From Oligoflexia bacterium (GTDB lineage Bacteria; Bdellovibrionota; Bacteriovoracia; Bacteriovoracales; Bacteriovoracaceae): a stretch of 64,000 bases of DNA. Of the stretch, positions 43,658-53,125 are shown piece by piece. Position 1 is the stretch's first letter, and each line of letters begins with the position of its first letter. The translations under genes and the position numbers were made by a program. The notes under the pieces were generated by a model. That model saw only the letters and a program-made list of their open reading frames with translations. It was not told the DNA's origin and did no database searches. The stretch is from contig JAAEST010000040.1 in the NCBI GenBank assembly GCA_024229115.1, positions 310,001 to 374,000 on the forward strand, in the 5' to 3' direction.

Positions 43658-44881
43658 ATGGCAAAACCACAAAAGAATCGCTTCTTCTTTGCGAGTTGCC
43701 CTCGTTCCCTCGAAGAGATGCTTGAGCAGGAACTCATCGATAGTGGAATCACAAAAACAAGAATATCGAATGGTGGTGTTCAGTTCCAAACAGATATTAG
43801 CCGAGGGTTAAAGTTTCTGATCAACACAAGAATTGCCTCAAGAGTTTATCTTGAGTTTCATCAATTCACTTTAAATAGAGAACAAGATCTCTACAAAGAT
43901 GCCAGAAAAGTAAACTGGGATAAAGTCCTAGATAATAATCAAACATTTAGAATTACTACTCTTGTTAACAGATTCGCCTTATCAACATTCAAAAACCCTC
44001 TTCACTATTCTCTCGTTTTAAAAGATGCCTTAGTTGATCACTTCAGAGATAGAGATGGTGTAAGACCTGATGTTGATAAGAAAGATGCCGAAGTTTCAAT
44101 TTTAATGAGAGTTGATAAAACAGGAAACCGTCATGGTTACTGGGTTTCACTTTACTATGACTTAAGTGGAACTCCTCTTAGTAACCGCGGTTATCGCCTT
44201 CCAGGTCATGGAGCTCCTCTTAGAGAGAACCTAGCAGCCGCTCTTCTTTATAAGATGAATTATCATAATGATAAACCTGACTTCTGTGACTCAATGTGTG
44301 GATCGGGGACTCTTCTCTCTGAAGCTCTCTTAATGCTTCATGATCTACCACCAAGTCTTTTAAGAATTAAGAATCACTCAGAAGATACTCCAGCTTTCGC
44401 TTTCTTTAATCATAAGTGGTTTTATGAAAATAAAGATGTGAAATCTAAATTTGAAAATGAAATGCATCATGTGATGAAACGGTTTAATTCTGTGGATGTT
44501 TCTTCTCGAATAGTTTACGGACAAGATAATAATCCTCGAAACCTTACTCAAACAAAAGAAAGTCTCGACCTTCTTTTTCCTCTTAATAAGAATGTAACTC
44601 TTAACTACGGTGACTCAACAAAGCTTGTACCACCTAAAGAATTTAAGGGAATCATTTTCTGTAATCCTCCTTATGGAGAAAGACTTGGAGAAGCGCAAGA
44701 GCTCGCTGATCTCTACTACAATTACGGAGAAAATCTTAAGAATAACTGGAAGGAAAACACGGCCTATATTCTTACGGGAAATCCAGAGCTAAGAAAGAAG
44801 ATCTCTCTCCAAACAAGTAAGAGAACTCCTTTCTACAACGGCAAAATCGAATGCCGCCTTCTTCGCTATAACTTATATTGA
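43658..44881 (+). CDS. 23S rRNA guanine-N2 methyltransferase-like (RlmL N-terminal type, THUMP)
   Basis: A 407-residue methyltransferase. The N-terminal third is a THUMP RNA-binding domain (FFASCPRSLEEMLEQEL onward). The C-terminal Rossmann domain has DSMCGSGTLLSEALL (motif I) and the catalytic NPPYGERLG (motif IV), as in RlmL/TrmN-type m2G enzymes. The second (RlmK) half of the E. coli fusion is absent, which is common. It ends the plus-strand unit and is followed by the structured convergent gap. AAGGGA precedes the ATG. Confidence 0.88.
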   Translation: MAKPQKNRFFFASCPRSLEEMLEQELIDSGITKTRISNGGVQFQTDISRGLKFLINTRIASRVYLEFHQFTLNREQDLYKDARKVNWDKVLDNNQTFRITTLVNRFALSTFKNPLHYSLVLKDALVDHFRDRDGVRPDVDKKDAEVSILMRVDKTGNRHGYWVSLYYDLSGTPLSNRGYRLPGHGAPLRENLAAALLYKMNYHNDKPDFCDSMCGSGTLLSEALLMLHDLPPSLLRIKNHSEDTPAFAFFNHKWFYENKDVKSKFENEMHHVMKRFNSVDVSSRIVYGQDNNPRNLTQTKESLDLLFPLNKNVTLNYGDSTKLVPPKEFKGIIFCNPPYGERLGEAQELADLYYNYGENLKNNWKENTAYILTGNPELRKKISLQTSKRTPFYNGKIECRLLRYNLY

Positions 44882-44942
44882 TCACTCAATTCAAAAATAC
44901 TTGAGGATAAAGTAACTTTCTCATAATAAAAGAACTTGGAGA

Positions 44943-45038
44943 AAACCGAAGTTCAAGGAACTAGAGAAATGAAGAACCGAGGCTTACATTGAGTAAGCCG
45001 CAGGTTAAGCATTTCTCGGTGACGTAGAAATTCGGTTT
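44943..45038. other. Nested multi-hairpin element in convergent gap
   Basis: A 96-base element with an outer stem AAACCGAA (44943-44950) / TTCGGTTT (45031-45038). Inside are a small hairpin GTTC-AAG-GAAC (44951-44961) and a long arm: GAGAAATG (44964-44971) / CATTTCTC (45010-45017), AACC (44975-44978) / GGTT (45003-45006), and GGCTTAC (44981-44987), loop ATTGA, GTAAGCC (44993-44999). All pairings are perfect and nested. There is no U tract. It may be a structured RNA, an unusual bidirectional terminator or a repeat unit; the strand is undecided. Confidence 0.5.
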
Positions 45039-45054
45039 AAATACAAGTTCGTAA

Positions 45055-45876
45055 TTAACTAAACTGTTCGGCGATCTTCATGGCAAACATCGGTGTTCCG
45101 TAACGCAATAATGCTGAACTATTGGCAACTTTGTTTACGTGTTTGCTTGAGTTACTAAAGAAGTATTGCCCAACATCTGCATCTTTTAAGAAGATGGTGT
45201 GACCTTTTCCAGAGAACTTTCTAATGATGAAGTCTGAATCTAGAAAACAGATTTCTCTGATTGTTAAATTTCTAGCGATATACATGACAACGCAGTAATC
45301 ACTTAGTTCAACAAGAGATTTTCTGATTTTTACACCTTTAGGTGATGAGGCATCTCCCCAAGTAACTTTAATTTCTACTCTTTTACCGTCGAGGTAGAAA
45401 TCAAATCCTCTTTGGGAAGAAGACTTTACTTGCTTTAGACCAAAGACAGTTTTGGCGTACCATTCACCGAGTTGGACTGGAAGATTTTTATTATTGAGAA
45501 GGATATGTTGTTCTCTTAGTACTTCGAAACATTTGTTAACTGTTTCAATCGCATCAAAAATATTCTTATTATCTGGTAAATAGAAAATAGAAATATTCTT
45601 AGAGAAAGCACGTGTGAGCTTTCTAGAGAACTGATGTTCATACCATTTTTGAAATTCATTTTGATCGTACAGCGTATAGCTATCGCAGACGAGTCCTTCT
45701 TTACTTAGTTGATCTGAGTCTTCAAATCCTTCTATTCTTTTAAGTAAATACTTCAAAGGAGCATACTGGCCTTCACCTTCACCTTTTACAAAAATTTCTT
45801 CTTTGTAATAGTCAGAACTACCGTGTGTCTCCTTTGAAAAGACTTCAATCTCCTCCTGGAGTCTTTTCAAATTCAT
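45055..45876 (-). CDS. Predicted PD-(D/E)XK-fold nuclease-like protein
   Basis: A 273-residue cytoplasmic protein. LGEWYAKTVFG near residue 138, then RGFDFYLDGKRVEIKV, supplies the spaced Glu, Asp and E-x-K of the PD-(D/E)XK nuclease fold. The last ~60 residues (FSGKGHTIFLKDADVGQYF onward) resemble the tail of some restriction-like nucleases. No methyltransferase or other restriction gene is nearby, so it is not an obvious restriction system. AAGG precedes the ATG. The gene stands alone between the structured gap and the acyl-CoA dehydrogenase gene. Confidence 0.55.
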   Translation of the reverse strand: MNLKRLQEEIEVFSKETHGSSDYYKEEIFVKGEGEGQYAPLKYLLKRIEGFEDSDQLSKEGLVCDSYTLYDQNEFQKWYEHQFSRKLTRAFSKNISIFYLPDNKNIFDAIETVNKCFEVLREQHILLNNKNLPVQLGEWYAKTVFGLKQVKSSSQRGFDFYLDGKRVEIKVTWGDASSPKGVKIRKSLVELSDYCVVMYIARNLTIREICFLDSDFIIRKFSGKGHTIFLKDADVGQYFFSNSSKHVNKVANSSALLRYGTPMFAMKIAEQFS

Positions 45877-45929
45877 GTTTAACCTTATATTTTAAAATTT
45901 AAATCTTAATTAGCTTAACAGCATTTTTC

Positions 45930-47642
45930 TTAAAGTTCTATTCCGTCTAAGTCTTGACCGAAATTTAAGATGCTCTGTGCAATACCTGTGTTTCTTGTCA
46001 GACAATGCTGAGCAAACACCTTGAAATCAGTAATCTTCGATTCGTAGAAGGCTTTTTCATCACCTGAAGAACTTCCTAATTTCTCACTAGCAATGAGGGC
46101 CGATTCTAATAAACGCCAAGCAACAATTAAGTTTCCACAGAAAGAAAGAAAATCTGTGGCACTTGAAAGAACCTGATTAAACTTCTTTTCACCAGCAAGA
46201 CTCGCGTAACCTTGAACAATTTCACCGGCTTTCATTGCTGATTTACCAAGTGTCGTTACTTCGTTGTCCCATCCCTTACCTGCGGCTGCTTTTAAAGTGG
46301 CTTCAATTTTTGCACCAAGAGCTTGGAATGTTTTTCCACCATCTTTAAGAATTTTTCTCATAACAAAGTCGATGGCCTGAATACCATTTGTCCCTTCATA
46401 GATAGTGGCAATTTTTGTATCTCTCGCAAATTGCTCAATTCCATATTCTGTACAAAAGCCATAACCGCCATGAACTTGAATGGCGTCTACTGAAACATTA
46501 AAACCTTCGTCTGAACAATAGGCCTTACAAACAGGAGTTAAGAAAGCTACTTCTGCAGAGGCTTCACTATCTCCTGCATGCTCTTTATCAAAGAGATCAG
46601 CTGTGTACAGAATTAGTGATCTCATTCCTCTTGAGAGAGCTCTCATTCTAAGGAGCATTCTCTTTACATCAGGAAGATTCACAATCTCTGAACCAAACTG
46701 AGATCTTTCTTTTGCGTATTGAAGAGTTAACTCATAAGCAAGATTGGCCTGAGCTTCACCTTGAATTCCGCAAAGTAGTCTGGCTTCATTCATCATGATG
46801 AACATATTGGCCATCCCTTCATGCTCTTTACCAATCAGATAACCTTTACAATCACCTTCTCCACCAAAAGTCATTTCACAAGTTGCACTTCCGTGGATGC
46901 CCATCTTCTCTTCAATCTTTGTACACTTAACACTATTACCTTCTCCGTTATCATTAAGAGTTGGGACAATGAAAAGAGAAATCCCTTTTGATCCTTCCGG
47001 AGAACCAGGAGTTCTTGCAAGAACAAGATGAATATTATTTTCATAAATGTCACTATCACCAGAACTGATGAAGATCTTCACACCTTTAATATTATATGAT
47101 CCATCGTCATTTGGAGTTGCTGTAGTTTTACAAGCACCTACATCTGAACCAGCACCTGCTTCAGTCAGACACATTGTTCCGCCCCAACGGCCTTCCATCA
47201 TTGGCGGAATATATTTTTCTTTTTGTTCATCGGAACCAACTTGAAGAATAACATTCATGGCACCGGCAGTAAGACCTGGGTACATTGAGAGAGCAACGTT
47301 AGCCCCAACACTCAGTGATGTACACGCAAGTTTAATACTATGAGGTGAAGGCATTCCTCCAATTTCTTCAGGATAGCCAAGAGCGTACCAACCATTTTGA
47401 TAGAATTGCTCCATCGCTTTCTTAAATGACTCAGGAACTTTAACTCCTTCATCAGTCAGAGTTACACCTTTCTCATCACCTTCCATTCGAGTTGGGAAAA
47501 TTTCACTTTCTACAAATTTATCAAATTGAGTAAGAATTTCTTTGAGGTCTTGTTCACCTAAATCTTTCACATGATCTTGAACTTTTAAAACCTCAAAAAG
47601 ATTGAAGTTAATGTCCGCCATGTCCGTTGAATACTTTGCCAT
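45930..47642 (-). CDS. Acyl-CoA dehydrogenase (long form)
   Basis: A 570-residue flavoenzyme. MCLTEAGAGSDVGA and FISSGD (FAD and substrate contacts), YAKERSQFG, and IQVHGGYGFCTEYGIEQFARDTKIATIYEGTN (shown in part; includes the catalytic Glu in YEGTN) define the family. The extra ~150 C-terminal residues are typical of long bacterial forms. It oxidises acyl-CoA in beta-oxidation; chain length is not evident. AAGGAG precedes the ATG. No other beta-oxidation gene lies beside it. Confidence 0.93.
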   Translation of the reverse strand: MAKYSTDMADINFNLFEVLKVQDHVKDLGEQDLKEILTQFDKFVESEIFPTRMEGDEKGVTLTDEGVKVPESFKKAMEQFYQNGWYALGYPEEIGGMPSPHSIKLACTSLSVGANVALSMYPGLTAGAMNVILQVGSDEQKEKYIPPMMEGRWGGTMCLTEAGAGSDVGACKTTATPNDDGSYNIKGVKIFISSGDSDIYENNIHLVLARTPGSPEGSKGISLFIVPTLNDNGEGNSVKCTKIEEKMGIHGSATCEMTFGGEGDCKGYLIGKEHEGMANMFIMMNEARLLCGIQGEAQANLAYELTLQYAKERSQFGSEIVNLPDVKRMLLRMRALSRGMRSLILYTADLFDKEHAGDSEASAEVAFLTPVCKAYCSDEGFNVSVDAIQVHGGYGFCTEYGIEQFARDTKIATIYEGTNGIQAIDFVMRKILKDGGKTFQALGAKIEATLKAAAGKGWDNEVTTLGKSAMKAGEIVQGYASLAGEKKFNQVLSSATDFLSFCGNLIVAWRLLESALIASEKLGSSSGDEKAFYESKITDFKVFAQHCLTRNTGIAQSILNFGQDLDGIEL

Positions 47643-47675
47643 TAAATGACTCCTTCTTAAATTTTATACAGAAGT

Positions 47676-47681
47676 ATTATA
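47676..47681 (-). promoter_or_regulatory. Candidate -10 box for acyl-CoA dehydrogenase gene
   Basis: TATAAT on the minus strand lies 33 bases upstream of the start codon in a fresh promoter region after the lipoprotein terminator. The -35 region is not a good match, so this rests on the -10 alone. Confidence 0.35.
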
Positions 47682-47743
47682 ACCCAAGTTAGGAGTTTGA
47701 AGGTTGAAAAAGTATTTGGATCGGGTATTTATAAAAATAAAAG

Positions 47744-47763
47744 AACCCCTCATTTGAGGGGTT
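47744..47763 (-). terminator. Rho-independent terminator of the lipoprotein gene
   Basis: On the minus strand AACCCCTC, a 4-base loop, and GAGGGGTT are followed by CTTTTATTTTTAT. It sits about 48 bases after the lipoprotein stop codon. Confidence 0.85.
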
Positions 47764-47811
47764 ATAAGCTTCACACTTTTTATTTACAGTAATAGAAAGG
47801 GGGGATTTCTA

Positions 47812-48411
47812 TTATTGTCCTCTAATTCTATCGATTTTAACTAATGTGTTCTCTGACTCATCAAATACTGAAACAGGGTTAGCTGCGATTGGAGCACATA
47901 GGTTAAATCCGTATACATCACCGTTATTATCAACTACTTCAATTAAAGAAGAAGAATAAATTCTGATATCAAATGGGCTTACTCTATTAAGTACTGCTAA
48001 AGTATTTAATCTAATACCTTCTTTTGAACCACCAAATTCTGACTGAGCAGTACTTGAATCTTTAGTCGTCGTTCTTTTGAAGCTATCTTTGAAATCAAGA
48101 GTTGTGTAATCAAAGATCCACGCTGATTTCTCTTTTAGTTCATACTCACCCATTGTATATTCTTCATAAGTATATTTTTGCTTAGGAAGCGTATAGTTAC
48201 TTGTACTCCAGTTATTATAGATCGCTTTAAGTTGATCTAAGTTTTGAGCGCTGGCACAAGTTCCTTCACCTACAACACTAGTTACAGGGTTAGATGTTGT
48301 TGTCGTTGTTGTGTTTGTCGTTGCTGATGATTTCTCATTATCTTTACCGCATGAGGCTGCACCAGCTACTAGTAATGATAATACTAATACTTTTGTAAGT
48401 TGCTTTTTCAT
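47812..48411 (-). CDS. Lipoprotein of unknown function
   Basis: A 199-residue protein with a lipoprotein signal (hydrophobic VLVLSLLVAGAAS then Cys21), a Thr/Asn/Ser-rich linker and a small globular domain with two further cysteines. No family recognised. The ATG at 48411 follows GGGAG by 6 bases; an ATG 42 bases upstream would place 14 extra residues before the signal. It has its own terminator, so it is a single-gene unit. Confidence 0.75.
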   Translation of the reverse strand: MKKQLTKVLVLSLLVAGAASCGKDNEKSSATTNTTTTTTSNPVTSVVGEGTCASAQNLDQLKAIYNNWSTSNYTLPKQKYTYEEYTMGEYELKEKSAWIFDYTTLDFKDSFKRTTTKDSSTAQSEFGGSKEGIRLNTLAVLNRVSPFDIRIYSSSLIEVVDNNGDVYGFNLCAPIAANPVSVFDESENTLVKIDRIRGQ

Positions 48412-48553
48412 AGTCGTCTCCCGGACCCTAAAATTCATTAAAAATACATTCACAGTATTAGAAGCAATATGGGTGCCAAAAAGAGATATTATTTATCAAT
48501 GAGTTAGGGGGTCTCAAGTGTCTAAAGTTTAAACACCTGTTGGAAATGACTAT

Positions 48554-49825
48554 CTATAATGTAGACAGAAACTGTTCTAGCTGATCACAACCATATTTTA
48601 GCTGTGGGCAGTACTTCTCTAAGAAAGCATCATCAACTTGGGCGTCTGTGATATTTTCAAGGACAGTTTCTCCCTCGTAATCCACACTGGCCACACGACA
48701 TCCAAGATAATCTTCATCCATATAGAAGTCAGAACCTGGAAGCATGGCCACCTTATAGTTGTCATAGATATAGTCGCAAAGTTGGGCAGAGGTTGTTATG
48801 CCTTTTGCTTTTAGCTTGTCTTTATAGTCTTCAAAATCTGGAAAGAGATAGAATGCACCTTCTGGTTTTGGGCAATTTAGTCCCATGCTTGTAAAACGAC
48901 GGTGGAGATAATTCCCTGCTGCCTTATGCACTCTTTCACAGTCGGCTACATACTTATCTAATTCTTCATTATTCTGATAAGCACCCAAAGCAGCGAATTG
49001 AATAGGTGCACTCACTGCAGAGTATGTTTCTGAAATCATCGAACAAAGAGCTTTAAGAAGACTTTCCATTTTTTCAGGAAGGGCGATAAACCCTAAGCGA
49101 TATCCACCAGCACCATGACTTTTTGAGAGCCCACCGGTGACAATTGTTCTATCAGGACAAATTTCAAAAAGACTCGTATATTTTTGTTCTGTGAAATTAA
49201 CTAATGAATAGATTTCATCTGAAATAATAATGATATTTTCTTCCTCGCAAACTTTTCCAATTTCAACAAGCTCTTCTCTTGAATAGAGAGCTCCTGTTGG
49301 ATTGCTTGGATTATTAAGAATCAGAAGTTTTTGATCATCTTCTAAATCCTTACTACTTTCTTTTAACTGCTGTGCTGTAATTTTATAATTATTATCTCTC
49401 TTCGTGATAACTCTCACGAGATCTTTTCCTCTGATATTTAGCTGAGGGCCATAACTTACCCAGCTTGGAGCAGGAACGATTACGGGACCTTCTAAAACAT
49501 AGAGTACCTGAAAGATTAATTCTTTAGAGCCTGGGCTGATTAGAATTGATTCTTCATTAAGTGAAAAACCATAATTATCCTTATAGTACTTAGCAATTTG
49601 TTTACAAAGTTCTGGTAAGCCTTTAGTTGGTAAGTAAGCTTTTTGATGGGTATTCTTTTTTAATTCTTCTTGAATAATTTGAGGAACAGGAAAAGGACTT
49701 TGCCCAAAACCAAAGTGGGCCACATTCTCACCTTTTTTACGGTCGCCCTTGGCCTTTAAATTTATCGCTAATGTTGCACTTTCTTTTAGATTTGTTATTG
49801 AAGTATTTAATCTAAGATTTTTCAT
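48554..49825 (-). CDS. Class I PLP aminotransferase
   Basis: A 423-residue fold-type I aminotransferase of the aspartate aminotransferase group: VPAPSWVSYGPQ, LNNPSNPTG, ISDEIYSLVNF and the PLP lysine in TGGLSKSHGAGGYRLGF. Substrate undefined. Its start overlaps the stop of the FecR-like gene by 4 bases (ATGA), so the two are translationally coupled, an odd pairing of an exported protein with a cytoplasmic enzyme. Confidence 0.88.
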   Translation of the reverse strand: MKNLRLNTSITNLKESATLAINLKAKGDRKKGENVAHFGFGQSPFPVPQIIQEELKKNTHQKAYLPTKGLPELCKQIAKYYKDNYGFSLNEESILISPGSKELIFQVLYVLEGPVIVPAPSWVSYGPQLNIRGKDLVRVITKRDNNYKITAQQLKESSKDLEDDQKLLILNNPSNPTGALYSREELVEIGKVCEEENIIIISDEIYSLVNFTEQKYTSLFEICPDRTIVTGGLSKSHGAGGYRLGFIALPEKMESLLKALCSMISETYSAVSAPIQFAALGAYQNNEELDKYVADCERVHKAAGNYLHRRFTSMGLNCPKPEGAFYLFPDFEDYKDKLKAKGITTSAQLCDYIYDNYKVAMLPGSDFYMDEDYLGCRVASVDYEGETVLENITDAQVDDAFLEKYCPQLKYGCDQLEQFLSTL

Positions 49826-51342
49826 TGAGGTTTACCAATAGTCCTATTAATCATATTAAAGTCTTGATTACGAGAATTTCGAATTTGTTTTCCTCGTAAA
49901 TCATCAGATACATCTGAAGCGATTTCTCTTTTATTCAGTTTTTCTAATTCAACTTTAGACTTTGACTTTGCAAGAAGCTTAGCCTTTTTACTAAAGTGAG
50001 CGGCAAACTTTTTTAAAGAAGAATTCACTAGCTCATATGATACCGTAGGTGCTATTTCATTCAAATATTTTTTTGATTGATTCATTGACTGAATCTTTGC
50101 GTGAAGATCAGAATATCTTTTAGAAAGCTCTAAAACTGCCAACTTCATTTCTGGCTTATACTTAAGCCCTGAAGTCTTTAAAGTTGAGGCTAAAATCTCT
50201 GCCCCTTTCTTCACCCCAAAGGAATAAGAATAATCTTTCACTTCTTTAAAAACTTCTGGAGCTAAATAGTCGATTATATCTTTTCTGATTACTTCTTCAC
50301 TAGCCTTTGATAGTTGCTTTCTTCCTTCAAAGACGCCTCTATTTGTTCTCACAAATGCAATCTCTTGAGCAGAGAATGTTGCCACATTTGCATCAATCCT
50401 ATCTTCTTCATTCTTTACATAATCTTCAAGACTTCTTTTTACCGCCATATCAACTTCAGAGAACATCACACTCTTACCAATGCCATAAGTTTTCTCAATG
50501 AGAATCTCAGGCATAATCTCTGAAATAATTTGCGGAGCTTTATCTTGGGCCACTTCATAAGCCTTCTTAGAAATCATTCTGACAATCTCTCTTTCAATAC
50601 CAACTCTAAGGGAATCTAGAATAAGCTCATGAACAATAATCTTCTTGGCTTCCATTTTACGATCAGCATTTAACTCATCTTCAATAGAAGCCGGTTTTCG
50701 AACTTCTTCAAAGAGCCTCTTATTTTGAGAGATTCGATATTCATTCTTAGAAAAGTCATACTTTTCTTTGTAGAGAGCACGATTCACATCTTTAAAGTAA
50801 GTTGCACTTTTATACTGATCAACATTTTCAATAAAGTTAATATCTTTGAGTGTTATTCCTTTCTTATCATTCCAAGAAAATGAATAAATCCTTAATGGTT
50901 TTAATTCCGTTTCATTTAATTTTGTCTTCCCATGGAGGAGCATCACATGACATTCGAGTGTCCTACAATCTAAGAATGTCACACCTGAATCAACAACCAA
51001 CTCTCCCACTTTAGTCTTAATAGTAATTTTCTTTTTTTCTAGGTTGTTAATTTTAAGATTTCCCACTTTGAGTTCATAAACAAGATTTTCAAAATCTTTA
51101 ACCTCAAGAAAACTAGATCCTGACATTGATAAAGAAATGAAATTAGAAAGAGAAAGTCCTACATTCTCCCCTTCACCAAAGAGGACTCCATTATTCTTTA
51201 TGACCTCTCCACCTCTAAGTTCATATTCTTTTTCTCTACTATCGATGAAAGTAAATTTACCATTCACTTCAAAGACATCGGTCTTCGAAAATGTCGAAAT
51301 TGAAAGAAAGAAAATAGTGAAAGCATAGATAAGCTTTTTCAT
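49822..51342 (-). CDS. Exported FecR-like domain protein
   Basis: A 506-residue protein with a signal peptide ending near STFSKTD. Residues ~25-170 show a FecR-like beta pattern (FIDSREKEYELRGGEVIKNNG, shown in part; then VGELVVDSGVTFLDC). The rest is helical and Lys/Glu-rich, possibly coiled coil. FecR-like domains outside sigma-factor systems bind surface polymers or partners. No sigma factor is nearby. The start lacks a clear ribosome site. It is divergent from the TPR/barrel gene, with ~109 bases between. Confidence 0.6.
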   Translation of the reverse strand: MKKLIYAFTIFFLSISTFSKTDVFEVNGKFTFIDSREKEYELRGGEVIKNNGVLFGEGENVGLSLSNFISLSMSGSSFLEVKDFENLVYELKVGNLKINNLEKKKITIKTKVGELVVDSGVTFLDCRTLECHVMLLHGKTKLNETELKPLRIYSFSWNDKKGITLKDINFIENVDQYKSATYFKDVNRALYKEKYDFSKNEYRISQNKRLFEEVRKPASIEDELNADRKMEAKKIIVHELILDSLRVGIEREIVRMISKKAYEVAQDKAPQIISEIMPEILIEKTYGIGKSVMFSEVDMAVKRSLEDYVKNEEDRIDANVATFSAQEIAFVRTNRGVFEGRKQLSKASEEVIRKDIIDYLAPEVFKEVKDYSYSFGVKKGAEILASTLKTSGLKYKPEMKLAVLELSKRYSDLHAKIQSMNQSKKYLNEIAPTVSYELVNSSLKKFAAHFSKKAKLLAKSKSKVELEKLNKREIASDVSDDLRGKQIRNSRNQDFNMINRTIGKPQ

Positions 51343-51451
51343 AACTAAGTTATCGGAATTTTATAGATTTCATTTACAATAGCCGAGTAAGTTCGTCCGG
51401 AAAATAACGCTCTTAAGTTACTGATTTCCTGATTCGCTTTAAAATAAAAGA

Positions 51452-53083
51452 GTGAAAAAATTCTTATCTTTATTATTCATGATCTGCACATTGTGCTTTT
51501 CCTTTATTATTGAAGGCCAGACTGTAGATCAGGTATTGGATCTACGCCTATCCAAGGCCAAACTTCTCACTTCCAGAGGAAAATATAAAAGTGCCTATTT
51601 ACTTTTGATTAAGAATCTTGAGGCCAAGAAAGTTCATCCTGCTAGTTATTATTATTTATCAAAGCTTTATTCGGAAAAAGGAAGTTTAAAAAAGTCTTTT
51701 CAAGTTCTCTATATGCTTATTAAAAAACAACATCGACAAAACTTTCTTAATAAGAGATTCGATGAAGTTAAATTTGATAAGGAACTAAGTAAGGAAGCTC
51801 TGCAAACATACTTTCTCATTGCACAGAAGTATTTAAAAGAATCAGAAGACGGGGTTTATTCTAAAGAGTTTCAAACCAAACTTCTTCTCCTTGCTAAGAA
51901 ATATTTTACGGTCTGTGAAATTCATAATTATAAAATCGCTAGTTCAAAAGCTAATATTGGAAAGATCTACATTGGACTTAATAACTCTGAACAAGCTATT
52001 CGAAAACTCTTGGATGCTACGAAGAATATTCCCGATGAAAGAAACAAATCTTTTAAAACTGAAAAGTTAACAAAGGAAGATATTAATCTTCTTATTGGTC
52101 AAAGTCTTATCAAAGAAGGACAGGTGGAAGCAGGTAAACTTTATCTCAGACAAGTTTCGAACTCCCCTTCGAGCTCTACTTCATTGAAAGAATATTCTAA
52201 GACGATGCAAGACTTTCTAAAGAAAGAGTATATTGATTTAGACTTCAGTTATCTAGTGAACAATAGCACAAATATCTTTGAATTTAGGGATACAGAAAAA
52301 CAAAGTTTTCAAACTTTGAATCCAGATAATAGTGAAAGCGGAATCTATCATAATAGGAATATTAACTTTCTTATGAATAAGAATTTCTTTGAAAAATGGC
52401 ATGTTAAGTTCAATGCTTCTTATGGAGATAAGGTGGCGACGGACTCTCTTCAAAAAGCGGCTAATGAAAGATCACTTACGATGGGTATAGAAACTGGAAT
52501 TCATGAAAGTAGTACTTCAACGATTAACTTAAAGTATGAGCTAGAAAGTTTTTATTCCAGTCCTAGTACTACGAATACTACCATTCTTAAAGAATATTCA
52601 ATCGCTAAGTTTGTCGCCAGTTGGATTAAGGCTTCATCAAAGGCCACATATATTTTTCGCTTTCCTTATGAAAAGTATGTCTATGATCGAACAGATAACA
52701 CCGGCTCTGGTCTGGGTGTAACATTCAGCTATATTCCTTTTAAAAAGACGCAGTATTGGAATCCTCAATATTATGGAAGCTACAAAAATATTTATGAGGC
52801 CGATGCTTCAACCTCTACTTCTCTAATTGGCGGGATAACTAATAAAAGTATTATTAATGATAATTGGGACTTAGTTTCAAGTTTTGACTTTGAGAATCGC
52901 TCAAATGAGCTCTCTTCTTTAAGCTATACTCAGTTAGATTTTAGATTGAATTTCACTTACTACTATCAATTTCTCAAGGACCTAAGAAGTGATCTTGGCC
53001 TTAAATCAATCCAACGCTCTTATTCTGACAATGACAAAATGGGCCAAATAGATATCTACGCTGGGGTCGGTTACACATTTTAG
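51452..53083 (+). CDS. TPR plus beta-barrel outer-membrane protein
   Basis: A 543-residue exported protein. After the signal peptide, residues ~30-260 are TPR-like helices (Y-Y-x-L-S-K-L-Y, K-A-x-x-x-L patterns). From ~270 the sequence turns to alternating beta strands with many Tyr, Phe, Thr and Ser, ending in GVGYTF, a barrel-closing strand. This layout (periplasmic TPR, membrane barrel) recalls secretion or polysaccharide-export porins. The start is GTG with only a weak purine stretch before it. It may work with the divergent FecR-like protein, but that is inference. Confidence 0.7.
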   Translation: MKKFLSLLFMICTLCFSFIIEGQTVDQVLDLRLSKAKLLTSRGKYKSAYLLLIKNLEAKKVHPASYYYLSKLYSEKGSLKKSFQVLYMLIKKQHRQNFLNKRFDEVKFDKELSKEALQTYFLIAQKYLKESEDGVYSKEFQTKLLLLAKKYFTVCEIHNYKIASSKANIGKIYIGLNNSEQAIRKLLDATKNIPDERNKSFKTEKLTKEDINLLIGQSLIKEGQVEAGKLYLRQVSNSPSSSTSLKEYSKTMQDFLKKEYIDLDFSYLVNNSTNIFEFRDTEKQSFQTLNPDNSESGIYHNRNINFLMNKNFFEKWHVKFNASYGDKVATDSLQKAANERSLTMGIETGIHESSTSTINLKYELESFYSSPSTTNTTILKEYSIAKFVASWIKASSKATYIFRFPYEKYVYDRTDNTGSGLGVTFSYIPFKKTQYWNPQYYGSYKNIYEADASTSTSLIGGITNKSIINDNWDLVSSFDFENRSNELSSLSYTQLDFRLNFTYYYQFLKDLRSDLGLKSIQRSYSDNDKMGQIDIYAGVGYTF

Positions 53084-53125
53084 TTTCCAACAAAATATGT
53101 TAAGTTCCTAGCGGGAAGGCAAAAT

